A DNA stretch of 64,000 nt from Coralliovum pocilloporae (GTDB taxonomy: Bacteria; Pseudomonadota; Alphaproteobacteria; Rhizobiales; Cohaesibacteraceae): NCBI RefSeq assembly GCF_030845175.1, contig NZ_CP132542.1, positions 682,001 through 746,000 of the forward strand, read 5' to 3'. The notes under the pieces are model-generated. The model searched no databases and was not told the origin of the DNA. It saw only the letters and a list, made by a program, of their open reading frames with translations. Positions within the stretch are counted from its first letter, which is position 1; every line of letters begins with the position of its first letter. Positions 44,635 to 54,113 of this stretch are shown here, one piece after another. The position numbers and the translations under genes were made by a program.

Positions 44635-45848
44635 ATCATCAAAATCAGATCGTCCGCCGTCAATCGGAATCCACTCTCAATCCAGGTATCTTCAAGACGC
44701 TGAAGGGTGCCCCCGACATCCGGGCCTCTGTTCACGCCCCGGGCAATCAAGTGTTTGCCGCTCAAGGGAAAAACCGGGATGTCAAAATCACACGCAAATC
44801 GATAAGCCTCCCGCATCAACGGCACAGAATATTCATCTTCCTGCCTCGCCAGCCAGAGGTCGAGACCAAGGCTGAAGCTCTCCCGGCCATGCTGATAAAG
44901 CAACCGCTTCCAGAGGTCTTCACCATCATCAAGGCGATTATCTGCCACCAAAACTCCCGCCCGCATCAGAACCGTGTCTTTCTTGGACAGACGAAGTCTC
45001 TTCGACAGAACAGCCGTGTCCTCAACAGTCCGGCACCAAAGACAGGTCAGCCCGGCCAAAGGATCCGACTGGCGACCAGTCTCGTGAAACCAGCTGGCAA
45101 GCCTTGCCAGATTCAAGGTGTGGGCCGGCAAAGGGACAAGAGCATCAAGAATGCCCGCATCCCCCATAATCCGGACCACATGGGCCATGTTGGGTGCGGC
45201 CATCAGCTTCTTCATCTCCTGCTGAATGCGCTCTGCTGAGAGACGTTCAAGCCCTGCCCGTTCCTCAACACAGGCTCTCAGGCCAGCGGGATCAAGCTGG
45301 AGGTCACCATACTGGGCAGAAAAGCGAAAGAACCGCAGGATTCTCAGATAATCCTCCCGAATGCGATCCGCTGCGGTTCCAATGAACCGTACCTTCCGCG
45401 CCTCAAGGTCCTGATAACCGCCCACATAATCATGAACCCTGCCGGTCCGGTCGACGTAAAGCGCATTCATGGTGAAATCCCGACGGAGGGCATCCTCACG
45501 CCAGTCCTGTCCGAACCTCACTTTTGCCCGGCGCCCGTCAGGCTCCGCATCATGCCGCAAGGTGGTGACTTCATAGGTCTGCCCATTCGAAATCACGGTG
45601 ACCGTACCGTGATCAATACCGGTCGGCACAACACGCAATCCACCAGCCTTGCAGCGCTTCATCACAACATCCGGACGGGCTGTAGTCGCAAAATCTATAT
45701 CCGTAATCGGCTGACCGAGAAGAGCATTGCGAACGCACCCACCCACAGCGCACAAGCTGTCGCCATCAACCTCAATGAGATTGAAAAGGGCCTGTACATC
45801 AGAGGTGAACAGCCAGTCTGCGGAAGACAATGAAGGAAGCCTGTCCAT
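44631..45848 (-). CDS. cca: CCA tRNA nucleotidyltransferase
   Basis: A 405-residue class II tRNA nucleotidyltransferase that adds or repairs the 3'-CCA. LCAVGGCVRNALLGQPITDIDFATTARPD is the GG-x-DxD catalytic block, RRDFTMNALYVDRTGRVHDYVGG, and DYLRILRFFRFSAQYG, QQEMKKLMAAPN and the helical C-terminal domain follow. Stop is inside the AT-rich inverted repeat. It lies 3 bases downstream of the Nudix gene, in the DUF1285-Nudix-cca order seen in many Alphaproteobacteria. Confidence 0.95.
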   Translation of the reverse strand: MDRLPSLSSADWLFTSDVQALFNLIEVDGDSLCAVGGCVRNALLGQPITDIDFATTARPDVVMKRCKAGGLRVVPTGIDHGTVTVISNGQTYEVTTLRHDAEPDGRRAKVRFGQDWREDALRRDFTMNALYVDRTGRVHDYVGGYQDLEARKVRFIGTAADRIREDYLRILRFFRFSAQYGDLQLDPAGLRACVEERAGLERLSAERIQQEMKKLMAAPNMAHVVRIMGDAGILDALVPLPAHTLNLARLASWFHETGRQSDPLAGLTCLWCRTVEDTAVLSKRLRLSKKDTVLMRAGVLVADNRLDDGEDLWKRLLYQHGRESFSLGLDLWLARQEDEYSVPLMREAYRFACDFDIPVFPLSGKHLIARGVNRGPDVGGTLQRLEDTWIESGFRLTADDLILMI

Positions 45849-45851
45849 CTC

Positions 45852-46496
45852 TCAGCCATAAAGCTCCAGATAAATCGAGCGGATGATTCCTGCGGTCACG
45901 CCCCATATGTAATGGCCGTCATAGGGCATCTCGTAGAAAAAGCGTTCATTGCCCTGCCAGATGCGGCTGGTCTTTCTGTGCTGGTCCGGATCCATAAGGA
46001 AGGATAAAGGCACCTCAAACGCCAGCTCAACCTCTCCCTCATTCAAAGCAAGGTCATAGCCTGGTTCAATCAGGCCAATAACCGGCACGATCCGGTAGCC
46101 TGATCGCGACTGATAGGTCGGCAGAGCACCATGAACGGTAATCAGATCTTCAGGGATACCGATTTCTTCCTCCGTCTCACGAAGGGCTGCATGAACAGCA
46201 GATGCATCAGACGCATCAATCTTGCCACCCGGAAAGGCCACCTGGCCCGCATGGGATGGCAGATGATTGGTCCTCTGGGTCAACAGAACCTTTGGCTCCC
46301 CCGGATAACTGACAATCGGCACAAGCACCGCGGCATCACGCAATTGCGCAGCCTCCATTGGAGGCAGGCCAGGATTGATCATGTGGTCACCATAAGACGA
46401 GGCAACCAGAAAAGGATCGTCAAGACGAACCCGACTGACGCTTTCAAGGAAATTCGTGAGCATCTCCGCTGGATCAGAGCCAGCACAGATTGCCAT
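45852..46496 (-). CDS. CoA pyrophosphatase (Nudix, NudL/YeaB-like)
   Basis: A 214-residue Nudix hydrolase. LLTQRTNHLPSHAGQVAFPGG is the UPF0035 motif of CoA-cleaving members, followed directly by the Nudix box (G90 to G113, AALRETEEEIG). It probably splits CoA or acyl-CoA to 4'-phosphopantetheine derivatives. The last residues, WGVTAGIIRSIYLELYG, are also typical. One base overlaps the DUF1285 gene (TGATG-like), and cca follows after 3 bases. Confidence 0.9.
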   Translation of the reverse strand: MAICAGSDPAEMLTNFLESVSRVRLDDPFLVASSYGDHMINPGLPPMEAAQLRDAAVLVPIVSYPGEPKVLLTQRTNHLPSHAGQVAFPGGKIDASDASAVHAALRETEEEIGIPEDLITVHGALPTYQSRSGYRIVPVIGLIEPGYDLALNEGEVELAFEVPLSFLMDPDQHRKTSRIWQGNERFFYEMPYDGHYIWGVTAGIIRSIYLELYG

Positions 46497-47098
46497 TATC
46501 CGATCTCCTCTTCGATCTCGTCCAGCCTGGCAATCGGGAAAAAGTGATCCCGGCTTTCAACGCCAAACCACTGAACCCCATCCACATCACGCTCAACAGC
46601 ATGCTCAAGCAACTGGTGAACCACGGGACGGGTCAGCAACGCTTCCAGCCCATGCCGGACCATGACATAGGGCTTGAACCCGGCTGTCCTGTCATCATGA
46701 GAAAACCGCAAGGGGTGACTGTCATCAACAGTCACCACATCTCCCACATTGGTCCGGAACACCAGTGCCCTGTCCTCATCACTCACCTCAAGCTCAACAG
46801 CCGTAAAGGCGGCATCCTCGACGTCTATACCATAGCATTCAACCGGCGTTACAAGCACATGACGACCATCCGTCTCACGGCGCAGAATAGTCGAGAACAG
46901 GCGCACCAGAGCATCCCGTTCGATCCGCCCGCCCTGATAGTACCAGCTGCCATCCGATGCGATCCGCATATCCAGCTCACCGGTATAATCCGGCTTCCAC
47001 AAATGAACCGGTGCCGGCTCTTTTGGGTCGCCGGAGCGTTCAAGAAACGCCTTCATGGCAGAAGAAAACTCTGTTTTCCGGGCTCTTATGTCGGTCAT
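46496..47098 (-). CDS. DUF1285 domain-containing protein
   Basis: A 200-residue soluble protein of the DUF1285 family. PVHLWKPDYTGELDMRIASDGSWYYQGGRIERDALVRLFSTILRRE, HVLVTPVECYGIDVEDAAFTAVELEV, and DDSHPLRFSH, RHGLEALLTRPVVHQLLEHAV and DGVQWFGVESRDHFFPIA are its conserved blocks. The family has a split-beta fold, and the role is unknown. First gene of the minus-strand run with the CoA-type Nudix and cca; divergent from the MoxR operon. Confidence 0.88.
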   Translation of the reverse strand: MTDIRARKTEFSSAMKAFLERSGDPKEPAPVHLWKPDYTGELDMRIASDGSWYYQGGRIERDALVRLFSTILRRETDGRHVLVTPVECYGIDVEDAAFTAVELEVSDEDRALVFRTNVGDVVTVDDSHPLRFSHDDRTAGFKPYVMVRHGLEALLTRPVVHQLLEHAVERDVDGVQWFGVESRDHFFPIARLDEIEEEIG

Positions 47099-47318
47099 CT
47101 TCTGTCTTTCTTCCGGCTAGGAGATTCATCCATTCAGTGGGACATTTATCTGTAACAAATATTCAATGTCCACACAGCCTTGTCGAACACCAGTCACACA
47201 CAATCTCTCTATTTGGGCTTCCGCCCATATCATGCCAAGATGCCGGTGCAGAACCAAGTTCAGGTTTTGAATCGTAACCACCAGATAACCACCCTGGGCA
47301 ATGGATGGAGCCATACGG

Positions 47319-48326
47319 ATGACGGACACCAAGGATATCCCGGAAACCGACATGTCTGACCTGAGCGTGGCAACGGCGCAGATGTCGAAGAAGCTCCAGA
47401 GTGCCAAAGATGCGCTTGGTTCCGTAATTTTCGGCCAGGATGCCGTTCTTGATCTGGCTCTGATCACGGTTCTGTCCGGCGGTCACGGGCTGCTCGTTGG
47501 CCTTCCCGGCCTCGCCAAAACCCGTCTGGTGGAAACCATGGGAACTGTGCTCGGGCTTCATGCCCAGCGCGTCCAGTTCACCCCTGATCTGATGCCGTCC
47601 GATATTCTCGGCAGTGAGATTCTGGAAGAGGATGATTCTGGCAAACGCACGTTCCGCTTTATTGAGGGACCGGCCTTCTCGCAATTGCTCATGGCCGATG
47701 AAATCAACCGGGCCAGCCCGCGGACCCAGTCCGCCCTGCTGCAGGCGATGCAGGAACATCAGGTCACAGTCGCTGGCCATCATTACGACCTGCCGGCGCC
47801 GTTCCATGTTCTGGCGACCCAGAACCCAATCGAGCATGAGGGAACCTATCCCCTGCCGGAGGCCCAGCTCGATCGTTTTCTGGTGCAGATCGATATCACT
47901 TATCCCGACAGGGCATCAGAACGGCGGATGATGATCGAGACCACCGGTTCGGATGACACCGCCGTCACTGAAGTTCTGTCGACACGGGATTTGCTGGATG
48001 CACAGTCACTGGTTCGCCGTCTCCCCGTCGGCGACAGCGTGGTCGACGCCATTCTTGATCTGGTCAACTGGGCACGCCCAGGCTCTGAGAATGATCTGGT
48101 CGGAGAAAGTCTCGAATGGGGACCAGGCCCCCGTGCCAGCCAGGCCCTGATGCTGACGGTAAGAGCCCGCGCCCTTCTACAAGGACGATTGGCACCTTCA
48201 ATCGATGATGTCATCGCCATGGCGGGTCCGGTTTTGAAACACCGCATGGCCCTGACATTTTCCGCCAGAGCTGACGGTCAGACCATTGACGCGCTGATTG
48301 AGACACTCACGGAAAGGCTGGCATGA
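47319..48326 (+). CDS. MoxR-type AAA+ ATPase
   Basis: A 335-residue MoxR. Walker A is GLPGLAKT (61-68), Walker B LLMADEINRASPRTQSALLQAMQE, and sensor motifs LATQNPIEHEGTYPLPEAQLDRF follow, with a helical lid. The ATG at 47319 has GGAG 8 bases upstream; ATG at 47301 lacks one. It begins an operon with DUF58 (start 4 bases after the stop), a BatA/DUF4159 protein and a large membrane protein, the usual set for a MoxR chaperone that acts on a von Willebrand-type membrane complex. Confidence 0.95.
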   Translation: MTDTKDIPETDMSDLSVATAQMSKKLQSAKDALGSVIFGQDAVLDLALITVLSGGHGLLVGLPGLAKTRLVETMGTVLGLHAQRVQFTPDLMPSDILGSEILEEDDSGKRTFRFIEGPAFSQLLMADEINRASPRTQSALLQAMQEHQVTVAGHHYDLPAPFHVLATQNPIEHEGTYPLPEAQLDRFLVQIDITYPDRASERRMMIETTGSDDTAVTEVLSTRDLLDAQSLVRRLPVGDSVVDAILDLVNWARPGSENDLVGESLEWGPGPRASQALMLTVRARALLQGRLAPSIDDVIAMAGPVLKHRMALTFSARADGQTIDALIETLTERLA

Positions 48327-48330
48327 TCGC

Positions 48331-49242
48331 ATGAGCCAGGGCGCCGCACAGCACCTGTCCCAGATGCAGGCCATCGAAAACCGGACTCTGGACAATGCCG
48401 TCCGGCTTTCGAAACGGCTGCCGCAGCTGGTCATTCGCGCCCGCCAACTGGCAACCTCATTCAGCCAGGGCTGGCATGGGCGACGGCAGACCGGTATCGG
48501 GACAGAGTTCTGGCAATACCGCCCATACAGCTTTGGCGAATCCCGGCGACGCATCGACTGGCGACGAACCGCCCGCGATGACGTGGCGATTGTTCGGGAA
48601 CGGGAATGGGCTGCATCCCATACAATCTGGCTGTGGTGCGATCTGGGCCCCTCAATGTATTACGGTTCGTCTCTGGCAGACGAAAGCAAGGCAGAACGGG
48701 CATTGCTGCTGCTTCTCGCGCTGGCAGAACTCTTGTCTGCATCCGGCGAAACCATCGGCCTTGTTGGTCATAAGACATTCGGCTTTAAAAACCGCGGTGC
48801 GGAGCGGCTGGCAGGTGTGTTGAACGCACGCGCCCTGTCGCCTTTGCCGTTGATGCTTCCGAGCAATGCCCGGCGACACAGCGACCTCATCCTGATCAGC
48901 GACTTCCTCGAACCCGCTGACCGACTGTCTCAAACGCTCTCTCCCTTTATCAGCAAAGGCATGCATATTTCTGCACTGCAAGTGCTTGATCCAAGCGAGG
49001 AAAGCTTTCCATTTTCCGGACGGGTACATTTTCTGGATCCGGGCGGTGCAAATCCCCATGAGGTGCAGCGTGCGGAACTGATCAAGGCAACTTATCAGGC
49101 CCGCCTTGTGGCCCATCGCCAATCTGTGGATCAGATCCTGAGGAAATCCGGACGCAGGCTTCAGTGCCATCATACAGACCGGTCTGCATCCACGCCGATC
49201 CAGGCCATTCTGAACCAGATTGAGGCGGGGAGATCAGCATGA
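48331..49242 (+). CDS. DUF58 domain-containing protein
   Basis: A 303-residue soluble protein. SFSQGWHGRRQTGIGTEFWQYRPYSFGESRRRIDWRRTARDDVAIVREREW is the DUF58 hallmark, followed by a VWA-like domain with WLWCDLGPSM in place of a MIDAS DxSxS and LILISDFLEP. Partner of MoxR and the following two membrane proteins. ATG 48331 lies 4 bases after the moxR stop; the longer frame at 48298 would overlap moxR. Confidence 0.93.
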   Translation: MSQGAAQHLSQMQAIENRTLDNAVRLSKRLPQLVIRARQLATSFSQGWHGRRQTGIGTEFWQYRPYSFGESRRRIDWRRTARDDVAIVREREWAASHTIWLWCDLGPSMYYGSSLADESKAERALLLLLALAELLSASGETIGLVGHKTFGFKNRGAERLAGVLNARALSPLPLMLPSNARRHSDLILISDFLEPADRLSQTLSPFISKGMHISALQVLDPSEESFPFSGRVHFLDPGGANPHEVQRAELIKATYQARLVAHRQSVDQILRKSGRRLQCHHTDRSASTPIQAILNQIEAGRSA

Positions 49243-51989
49243 TCGGATCCTTGCCTCTCGCCTTCCAGACCCCCTGGCTGCTGGCCGGATTACTGGGCCT
49301 CGCCCTGCTCTACTGGCTGTTCCGACTGATCCCGCCACGGGCGAAGCGCATCCTGTTTCCGCCGCTACGCCTTCTCAGAGATATTGAGCCCAAAGAAACA
49401 ACACCACGAACTGTACCATGGTGGCTGATTGCCCTGCGCCTGACGTTAACAGCGCTGATCATCATGGCTCTGGCAGGGCCGATCTGGCAGCCATCCGCCA
49501 CTGCGATACCCTCAAAGCCTGTTCTAGTCATTTTGGAAAATGGCTGGACAACAGCCGCTGACTGGCCGGACCGCCAGAAAACGCTGGGCGATATCCTGCG
49601 CCGGGCTGCAGCCGGACAGCAACCGGTCACACTCCTTGTGAGCAATCCAGAAACCGATACCATTCGGCAAGGGCTGTCAGAAGATCTGGAAAGGCTTATT
49701 CCCGGCCTGTCGCCTTCGGCACTCCCAACAGATCGGGCTCGTCTTGTTGATGCTCTTTCGAACATCAGGGATGACTTCGGCATCATTCATTGGCTTGCAG
49801 CACCACAGCAGACAGGTGCTGCTGATGAACTGTCTCAGTCCCTCGCCAACCGGGCCGCGTCTGTTGTCACCTATCTCGGTCAGAAACCTGTCTATGGCCT
49901 CCTGCCCCCGAAAAGAACATCTGACGGGCTGAAACTCAGTCTGGCCCGCCTTCAGGAAACGGGGGATAGGGACATTCTTCTGACAGGACGGGATCGCGAA
50001 GGCCGTATTCTCTTCTCCGAGACCGCGCAATTTTCCAGCACAGAGACCGCAACAGAAACGGACCTCAAACTGCCCCTGGAAGTCAGGAACGATCTCAGTC
50101 AGCTTTCCATTGCTGATGTACCGCTCACTGGCGCAGTTCAGCTTCTCGACAATCGCTGGAAACGTGGCAAAGCACTTATTCTTGCGCCCGGTGAAGACAA
50201 TGCCAGCGATTCCCTGCTCAGCGCATCCTACTATCTGGAACGGGCTATCATTCCCTATGCCGATCCGGCAACGCAAAGCGGTGATCTTGCGGCAAAGCTC
50301 GGTACCAACCCCAACCTGGTCGTCATGGCTGATCAGAGCCAACTGACCGATCTGGACCGGCAGGCTCTGTCCGCATGGGTGAAAGAGGGCGGTGTGCTGG
50401 TGCGCTTTGCAGGTCCCAGACTGGCCAGACGCAGCGGTCTTGACGACAATCTGCTGCCGGTCCGTCTCCGCCCCACAGAAAGAACCATCGGCGGACGCCT
50501 CAACTGGGAAGAGCCACAAAAGCTCACCCCTTTCCCGGAAGGAAGCCTGTTTCAGGGTCTGACGGTTCCCGACGATGTCAGCATCAGCGGGCAGGTTCTT
50601 GCCCGGCCTGAAGATGCCACCCAGGAACGCGTCTGGGCCAGCCTGGCGGACAACACCCCCCTGGTCACCGCCCGTAAGGATGTAGCGGGCTGGCTGGTTC
50701 TGTTCCATGTAACGGCTGATACAGACTGGTCCAACCTGCCGATTTCCGGCCTCTTTGTTGAGATGATGGAGCGGCTGGTCAATCTGTCACAGAATGCATC
50801 GGCACCATCTGCCATTGATACAGATGAAGGGCAGACACTGACCGCAAAACGCCTGCTGAACGGGTTTGGCGAACTGCTCCCGGCACCGGCAGACACACCT
50901 GTGCTGACGCAAGAAGATCTCAGGTCCTCAAAGGCAAATCCCGGTTATTACCGAACGGGTTCTGTTGAAGTAGCCATAAATCTGCTTGACGAAAACACAC
51001 ATCTGCAGCCCCTCTCACTCGAACTGGTGCAAGGCGATATTCTCGCTTATGCGGACGAACAGACGATTGACCTGACCGGATGGTTCCTGCTCATTGCCAT
51101 TCTGCTGTTCATCATTGACGGCATGGTCTCCCTGTTCTCCCAGTTGCGGCCTTTCTCCACCCGTCTTGCCAGTCTGCTTGCAACGGCCGGCATCGGGCTG
51201 ACGCTCATTCTTGCCGCAACAGACGGACACGCCCAGCAGGAGGCGATTGACGAACGCCTGCTTGATGCGGCACTGGACGCACGGCTGGCCTATGTGAGAA
51301 CCGGTAATGACGAAACCGACACCATCGTCAGGCTGGGTCTGACAGGCCTTACCAAAGCCCTGAACAACCGCACGGCTTTCGAGCCCGCCCTGCCCGCAGG
51401 GCTCGACCTTGAAACGGATGAGCTGTCTTTCTACCCGTTCATCTATTTTGCTGTTGAACCCAGCGCACCTCGCCCATCGCAGAGAGCCATGCGGCGGCTG
51501 GACGCGTTCATGAAGAATGGCGGCACAGTCCTGTTTGACACACGGGATGCGGTCTCGGCCAGAACCGGCACGGCTACACCGGCCGCCGAACTGCTGCGTG
51601 ACATGCTGTCCGATCTGGACATTCCGAGGCTGGAACCAGTCCCCGGCAATCATGTCCTCACCAAGACGTTCTATCTGCTTGATCTCTTTCCGGGACGCTT
51701 TTCAAGCGGTGAACTTTGGGTGGAGGTCACAGAGACAGAGGCTGATGCCAATAAACCGGTCCGGGTTGACGACAGCGTGTCCTCCATTCTGATCACCGGC
51801 AACGACTTTGCAGGAGCCTGGGCCATTGACCAGACCGGACGGCCTTATCTACCTCTGGGTGAGAATGCACCATGGCAAAGGGAAATCGCCTTGCGCGCTG
51901 GTATTAACATCATCATGTACACACTGACCGGAAACTACAAATCCGATCAGGTCCATGTTCCCGCCCTACTTGAACGACTAGGGCAATAG
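49239..51989 (+). CDS. BatA-type membrane protein with DUF4159 domain
   Basis: A 916-residue membrane protein. The N-terminal LAFQTPWLLAGLLGLALLYWLFRLIPPRAKRILFPPLRLL is the BatA aerotolerance domain, with two helices near 13-30 and 63-82. A large periplasmic part (about 85-605) includes a DUF4159-adjacent glutamine amidotransferase-like domain (LILAPGEDNASDS). Helices near 612-632 and 648-663 follow, then the C-terminal DUF4159 domain (LDARLAYVRTGND to the end). It overlaps DUF58 by 4 bases. Role of the complex unknown. Confidence 0.88.
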   Translation: MIGSLPLAFQTPWLLAGLLGLALLYWLFRLIPPRAKRILFPPLRLLRDIEPKETTPRTVPWWLIALRLTLTALIIMALAGPIWQPSATAIPSKPVLVILENGWTTAADWPDRQKTLGDILRRAAAGQQPVTLLVSNPETDTIRQGLSEDLERLIPGLSPSALPTDRARLVDALSNIRDDFGIIHWLAAPQQTGAADELSQSLANRAASVVTYLGQKPVYGLLPPKRTSDGLKLSLARLQETGDRDILLTGRDREGRILFSETAQFSSTETATETDLKLPLEVRNDLSQLSIADVPLTGAVQLLDNRWKRGKALILAPGEDNASDSLLSASYYLERAIIPYADPATQSGDLAAKLGTNPNLVVMADQSQLTDLDRQALSAWVKEGGVLVRFAGPRLARRSGLDDNLLPVRLRPTERTIGGRLNWEEPQKLTPFPEGSLFQGLTVPDDVSISGQVLARPEDATQERVWASLADNTPLVTARKDVAGWLVLFHVTADTDWSNLPISGLFVEMMERLVNLSQNASAPSAIDTDEGQTLTAKRLLNGFGELLPAPADTPVLTQEDLRSSKANPGYYRTGSVEVAINLLDENTHLQPLSLELVQGDILAYADEQTIDLTGWFLLIAILLFIIDGMVSLFSQLRPFSTRLASLLATAGIGLTLILAATDGHAQQEAIDERLLDAALDARLAYVRTGNDETDTIVRLGLTGLTKALNNRTAFEPALPAGLDLETDELSFYPFIYFAVEPSAPRPSQRAMRRLDAFMKNGGTVLFDTRDAVSARTGTATPAAELLRDMLSDLDIPRLEPVPGNHVLTKTFYLLDLFPGRFSSGELWVEVTETEADANKPVRVDDSVSSILITGNDFAGAWAIDQTGRPYLPLGENAPWQREIALRAGINIIMYTLTGNYKSDQVHVPALLERLGQ

Positions 51990-51992
51990 ATC

Positions 51993-54065
51993 ATGCCAAT
52001 CAGTTTTCAGCCACTTATTCCCGATCTTCCGTTTTTCGCTGTTCTGGCAGGTCTCGCCATTCTGGCTCTGGCACAACTCGGACTGAGCAAGGGGCGAAAC
52101 TGGCATCGTCCTCTGGCAGCGGTCGTTCTGGCCCTGCTGCTGTCCAATCCCGTCTGGCAGAATGACAAGACGGAGATCCTGCCCAACACACTCCTTGTTG
52201 TAGAAGACAGGTCTGAGAGCCAGACACTCGGCGACCGTGCTGACACCACCACAAAGGCCCGCGATCACATTCTCAAACAGGCCGAACGCCTGCCGAATAT
52301 CACGGTTCAGACTGTTACGGTTTCCCCTGAAACGCTCGACGGAACACCGGGTAGCCGTATTCTGGAAGCGCTGGAAAAGGCTGCTGGTGAAATACCCGAG
52401 CGACGGCTGGCGGGCGCTGTCATTATCAGTGACGGGCGCATTCATGACACGGAAACCCTGCAGGAGAACCTCACTCTCAACGCACCACTCCATGCCCTTG
52501 TCACAGGCACGGACGAAGAGATTGACCGACGCCTGACACTGGTATCCGCTCCCAAATTCGGCATCGTTGGCGAAGAACAGACAATCCGCTTCAGGCTGGA
52601 TCAGCAAGGCCGCGGAAATGCTCTTGAGGAAACCTTACGCGTTACCATCAAGAGAGACGGTAAAATCATCAACGAACTTCCGGTCCGTACAGGCGTTGAT
52701 GCGGAGGTAAAGGTTGAGATTCCCCATCGCGGCAAGAGTCTGTTTGAGCTGTCCGTGGCACCATTCCCCGGAGAACTGACAGACCTCAACAATCAGCTGA
52801 TCGTTCCAATTGAAGGCATTCGCGAAAACCTGCGCGTCCTGCTGGTCTCAGGTGCCCCACATCCAGGCGAACGAACCTGGCGCAATCTGCTGAAGTCCGA
52901 CGCCTCCGTCGATCTTGTCCATTTCACCATCCTCCGCCCGCCCGACAAACAGGATGGCACCCCGGTCAACCAGCTCTCACTGATCGCCTTTCCGACCCGG
53001 GAGCTGTTCGCCGAGAAAATCAACCAGTTCGACCTGATCATCTTCGACCGCTACAAGCGTCGGGGTGTTCTGCCCCTGCTTTATTTCGACAATATCGCCA
53101 GATATGTGCGGGAAGGTGGTGCAATCCTTGTGGCGGCTGGCCCCGAATATGCGGAATTCGGTTCGCTGAACGAGACAATCCTGTCAACCGTTCTGCCGGT
53201 CAGGCCATCAGGCGGTATCCTTGAAACACCGTTCAAGGCCAGAACGACTGATATTGGCCGGAAACATCCGGTCTCCAGAAGCCTGCCGGGCGACGCTGAC
53301 AGCCCAAGTTGGAGCCCCTGGTTCCGGGTGGTGGATTCAGACCCCACCAGCGGCGACACAATCATGAAAGCCGCAGATGACCGGCCTCTTCTCATTCTTG
53401 ATCGGGTAGAAGAAGGTCGTATTGCCGTACTTCTGTCTGATCATGTCTGGCTCTGGCAGCGTGGATTCCAGGGCGGCGGCCCCTACCTGCCACTGCTGCG
53501 CCGGGTTGCCCATTGGCTGATGAAAGAGCCTGACCTTGAAGAGGAACGTCTCACAGCAAAACAACAAGGCCGGACACTGCAGGTGGAACGCCAAAGCCTG
53601 AAGGATGACCTGCCCCTGCTTCAGGTCACTCATCCCGACGGCACGACAACCAGCCACACCCTTGCAGAAGCCGGTAGCGGCAAATGGGTCACCACACTAA
53701 CAGGGCTGAAACGCGGGCTTCACACACTCAGGAATGGAGATCTGACCTCCACTGTCATTTTCGGACGCGGCGCAGAGCTTGAATATCGGAACCCGTTGTC
53801 CACGCTGGAGTTTCTGTCTCCCCAAAGTGACAAGACAGGTGGCGTAACACGACGGCTGGCAAACGGTGACAGTCTGGCACTGCCATCGCTTTCGGTCATG
53901 TCTCACGGGCGTCGTAACTATTTCGGGTCCGGGTGGCTGGGGCTTCTCGAAGCGACTGAAGAAAAGGTGCTGGAAGTCCGGCGGGTGCCCATATTCGCGG
54001 GCTGGGTCGGCCTGCTGATCGCCTTCTCAATGCTGGCATGGATGTGGCGCAGGGAAGGTCGCTAG
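51993..54065 (+). CDS. Large membrane protein of the MoxR operon
   Basis: A 690-residue protein with two N-terminal helices (about 13-31 and 39-55), a large periplasmic part and a C-terminal helix (about 668-684, WVGLLIAFSMLAWMWRREGR). The periplasmic part starts with a VWA-like fold (NTLLVVEDRSESQ to IISDGRIHD), lacking a full MIDAS, then an Ig-like segment, then a glutamine amidotransferase-like fold (FDLIIFDRYKRRGVLPLLYFDNIARYVREGG). This architecture recurs next to DUF4159 proteins. Its stop is the first TAG of a TAGGGTC repeat. Confidence 0.8.
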   Translation: MPISFQPLIPDLPFFAVLAGLAILALAQLGLSKGRNWHRPLAAVVLALLLSNPVWQNDKTEILPNTLLVVEDRSESQTLGDRADTTTKARDHILKQAERLPNITVQTVTVSPETLDGTPGSRILEALEKAAGEIPERRLAGAVIISDGRIHDTETLQENLTLNAPLHALVTGTDEEIDRRLTLVSAPKFGIVGEEQTIRFRLDQQGRGNALEETLRVTIKRDGKIINELPVRTGVDAEVKVEIPHRGKSLFELSVAPFPGELTDLNNQLIVPIEGIRENLRVLLVSGAPHPGERTWRNLLKSDASVDLVHFTILRPPDKQDGTPVNQLSLIAFPTRELFAEKINQFDLIIFDRYKRRGVLPLLYFDNIARYVREGGAILVAAGPEYAEFGSLNETILSTVLPVRPSGGILETPFKARTTDIGRKHPVSRSLPGDADSPSWSPWFRVVDSDPTSGDTIMKAADDRPLLILDRVEEGRIAVLLSDHVWLWQRGFQGGGPYLPLLRRVAHWLMKEPDLEEERLTAKQQGRTLQVERQSLKDDLPLLQVTHPDGTTTSHTLAEAGSGKWVTTLTGLKRGLHTLRNGDLTSTVIFGRGAELEYRNPLSTLEFLSPQSDKTGGVTRRLANGDSLALPSLSVMSHGRRNYFGSGWLGLLEATEEKVLEVRRVPIFAGWVGLLIAFSMLAWMWRREGR

Positions 54066-54086
54066 GGTCAAGACCCGTTGCTGACG
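54063..54086 (+). repeat. TAGGGTC repeat, copy 1
   Basis: TAGGGTCAAGACCCGTTGCTGACG begins at the stop codon of the preceding gene (TAG 54063-54065). GGGTC-AA-GACCC is an interrupted palindrome. A closely matching copy lies at 56505-56526 and partial copies at 57446, 59232 and 61650. Confidence 0.7.
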
Positions 54087-54094
54087 CCTATTCT

Positions 54095-54113
54095 GCGATA
54101 GCAATTCTATCGC
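54095..54113. terminator. Hairpin between convergent genes
   Basis: GCGATAG (54095-54101) and CTATCGC (54107-54113) form a perfect 7-bp stem with a 5-base loop. The second arm overlaps the stop codon of the converging GNAT gene. It may terminate the MoxR operon or the GNAT transcript. Confidence 0.55.

Noticed and set aside
47163..47837. 224-codon minus-strand frame opposite moxR
   Set aside because: The MoxR Walker motifs are on the plus strand and fully intact; the antisense frame has no motif.
49677..50708. 343-codon minus-strand frame inside the DUF4159 gene
   Set aside because: Overlaps a clear coding region with recognised domains on the plus strand; the translated sequence looks random.
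51015..51653. 212-codon minus-strand frame inside the DUF4159 gene
   Set aside because: Same reason: a GC-rich antisense artefact.
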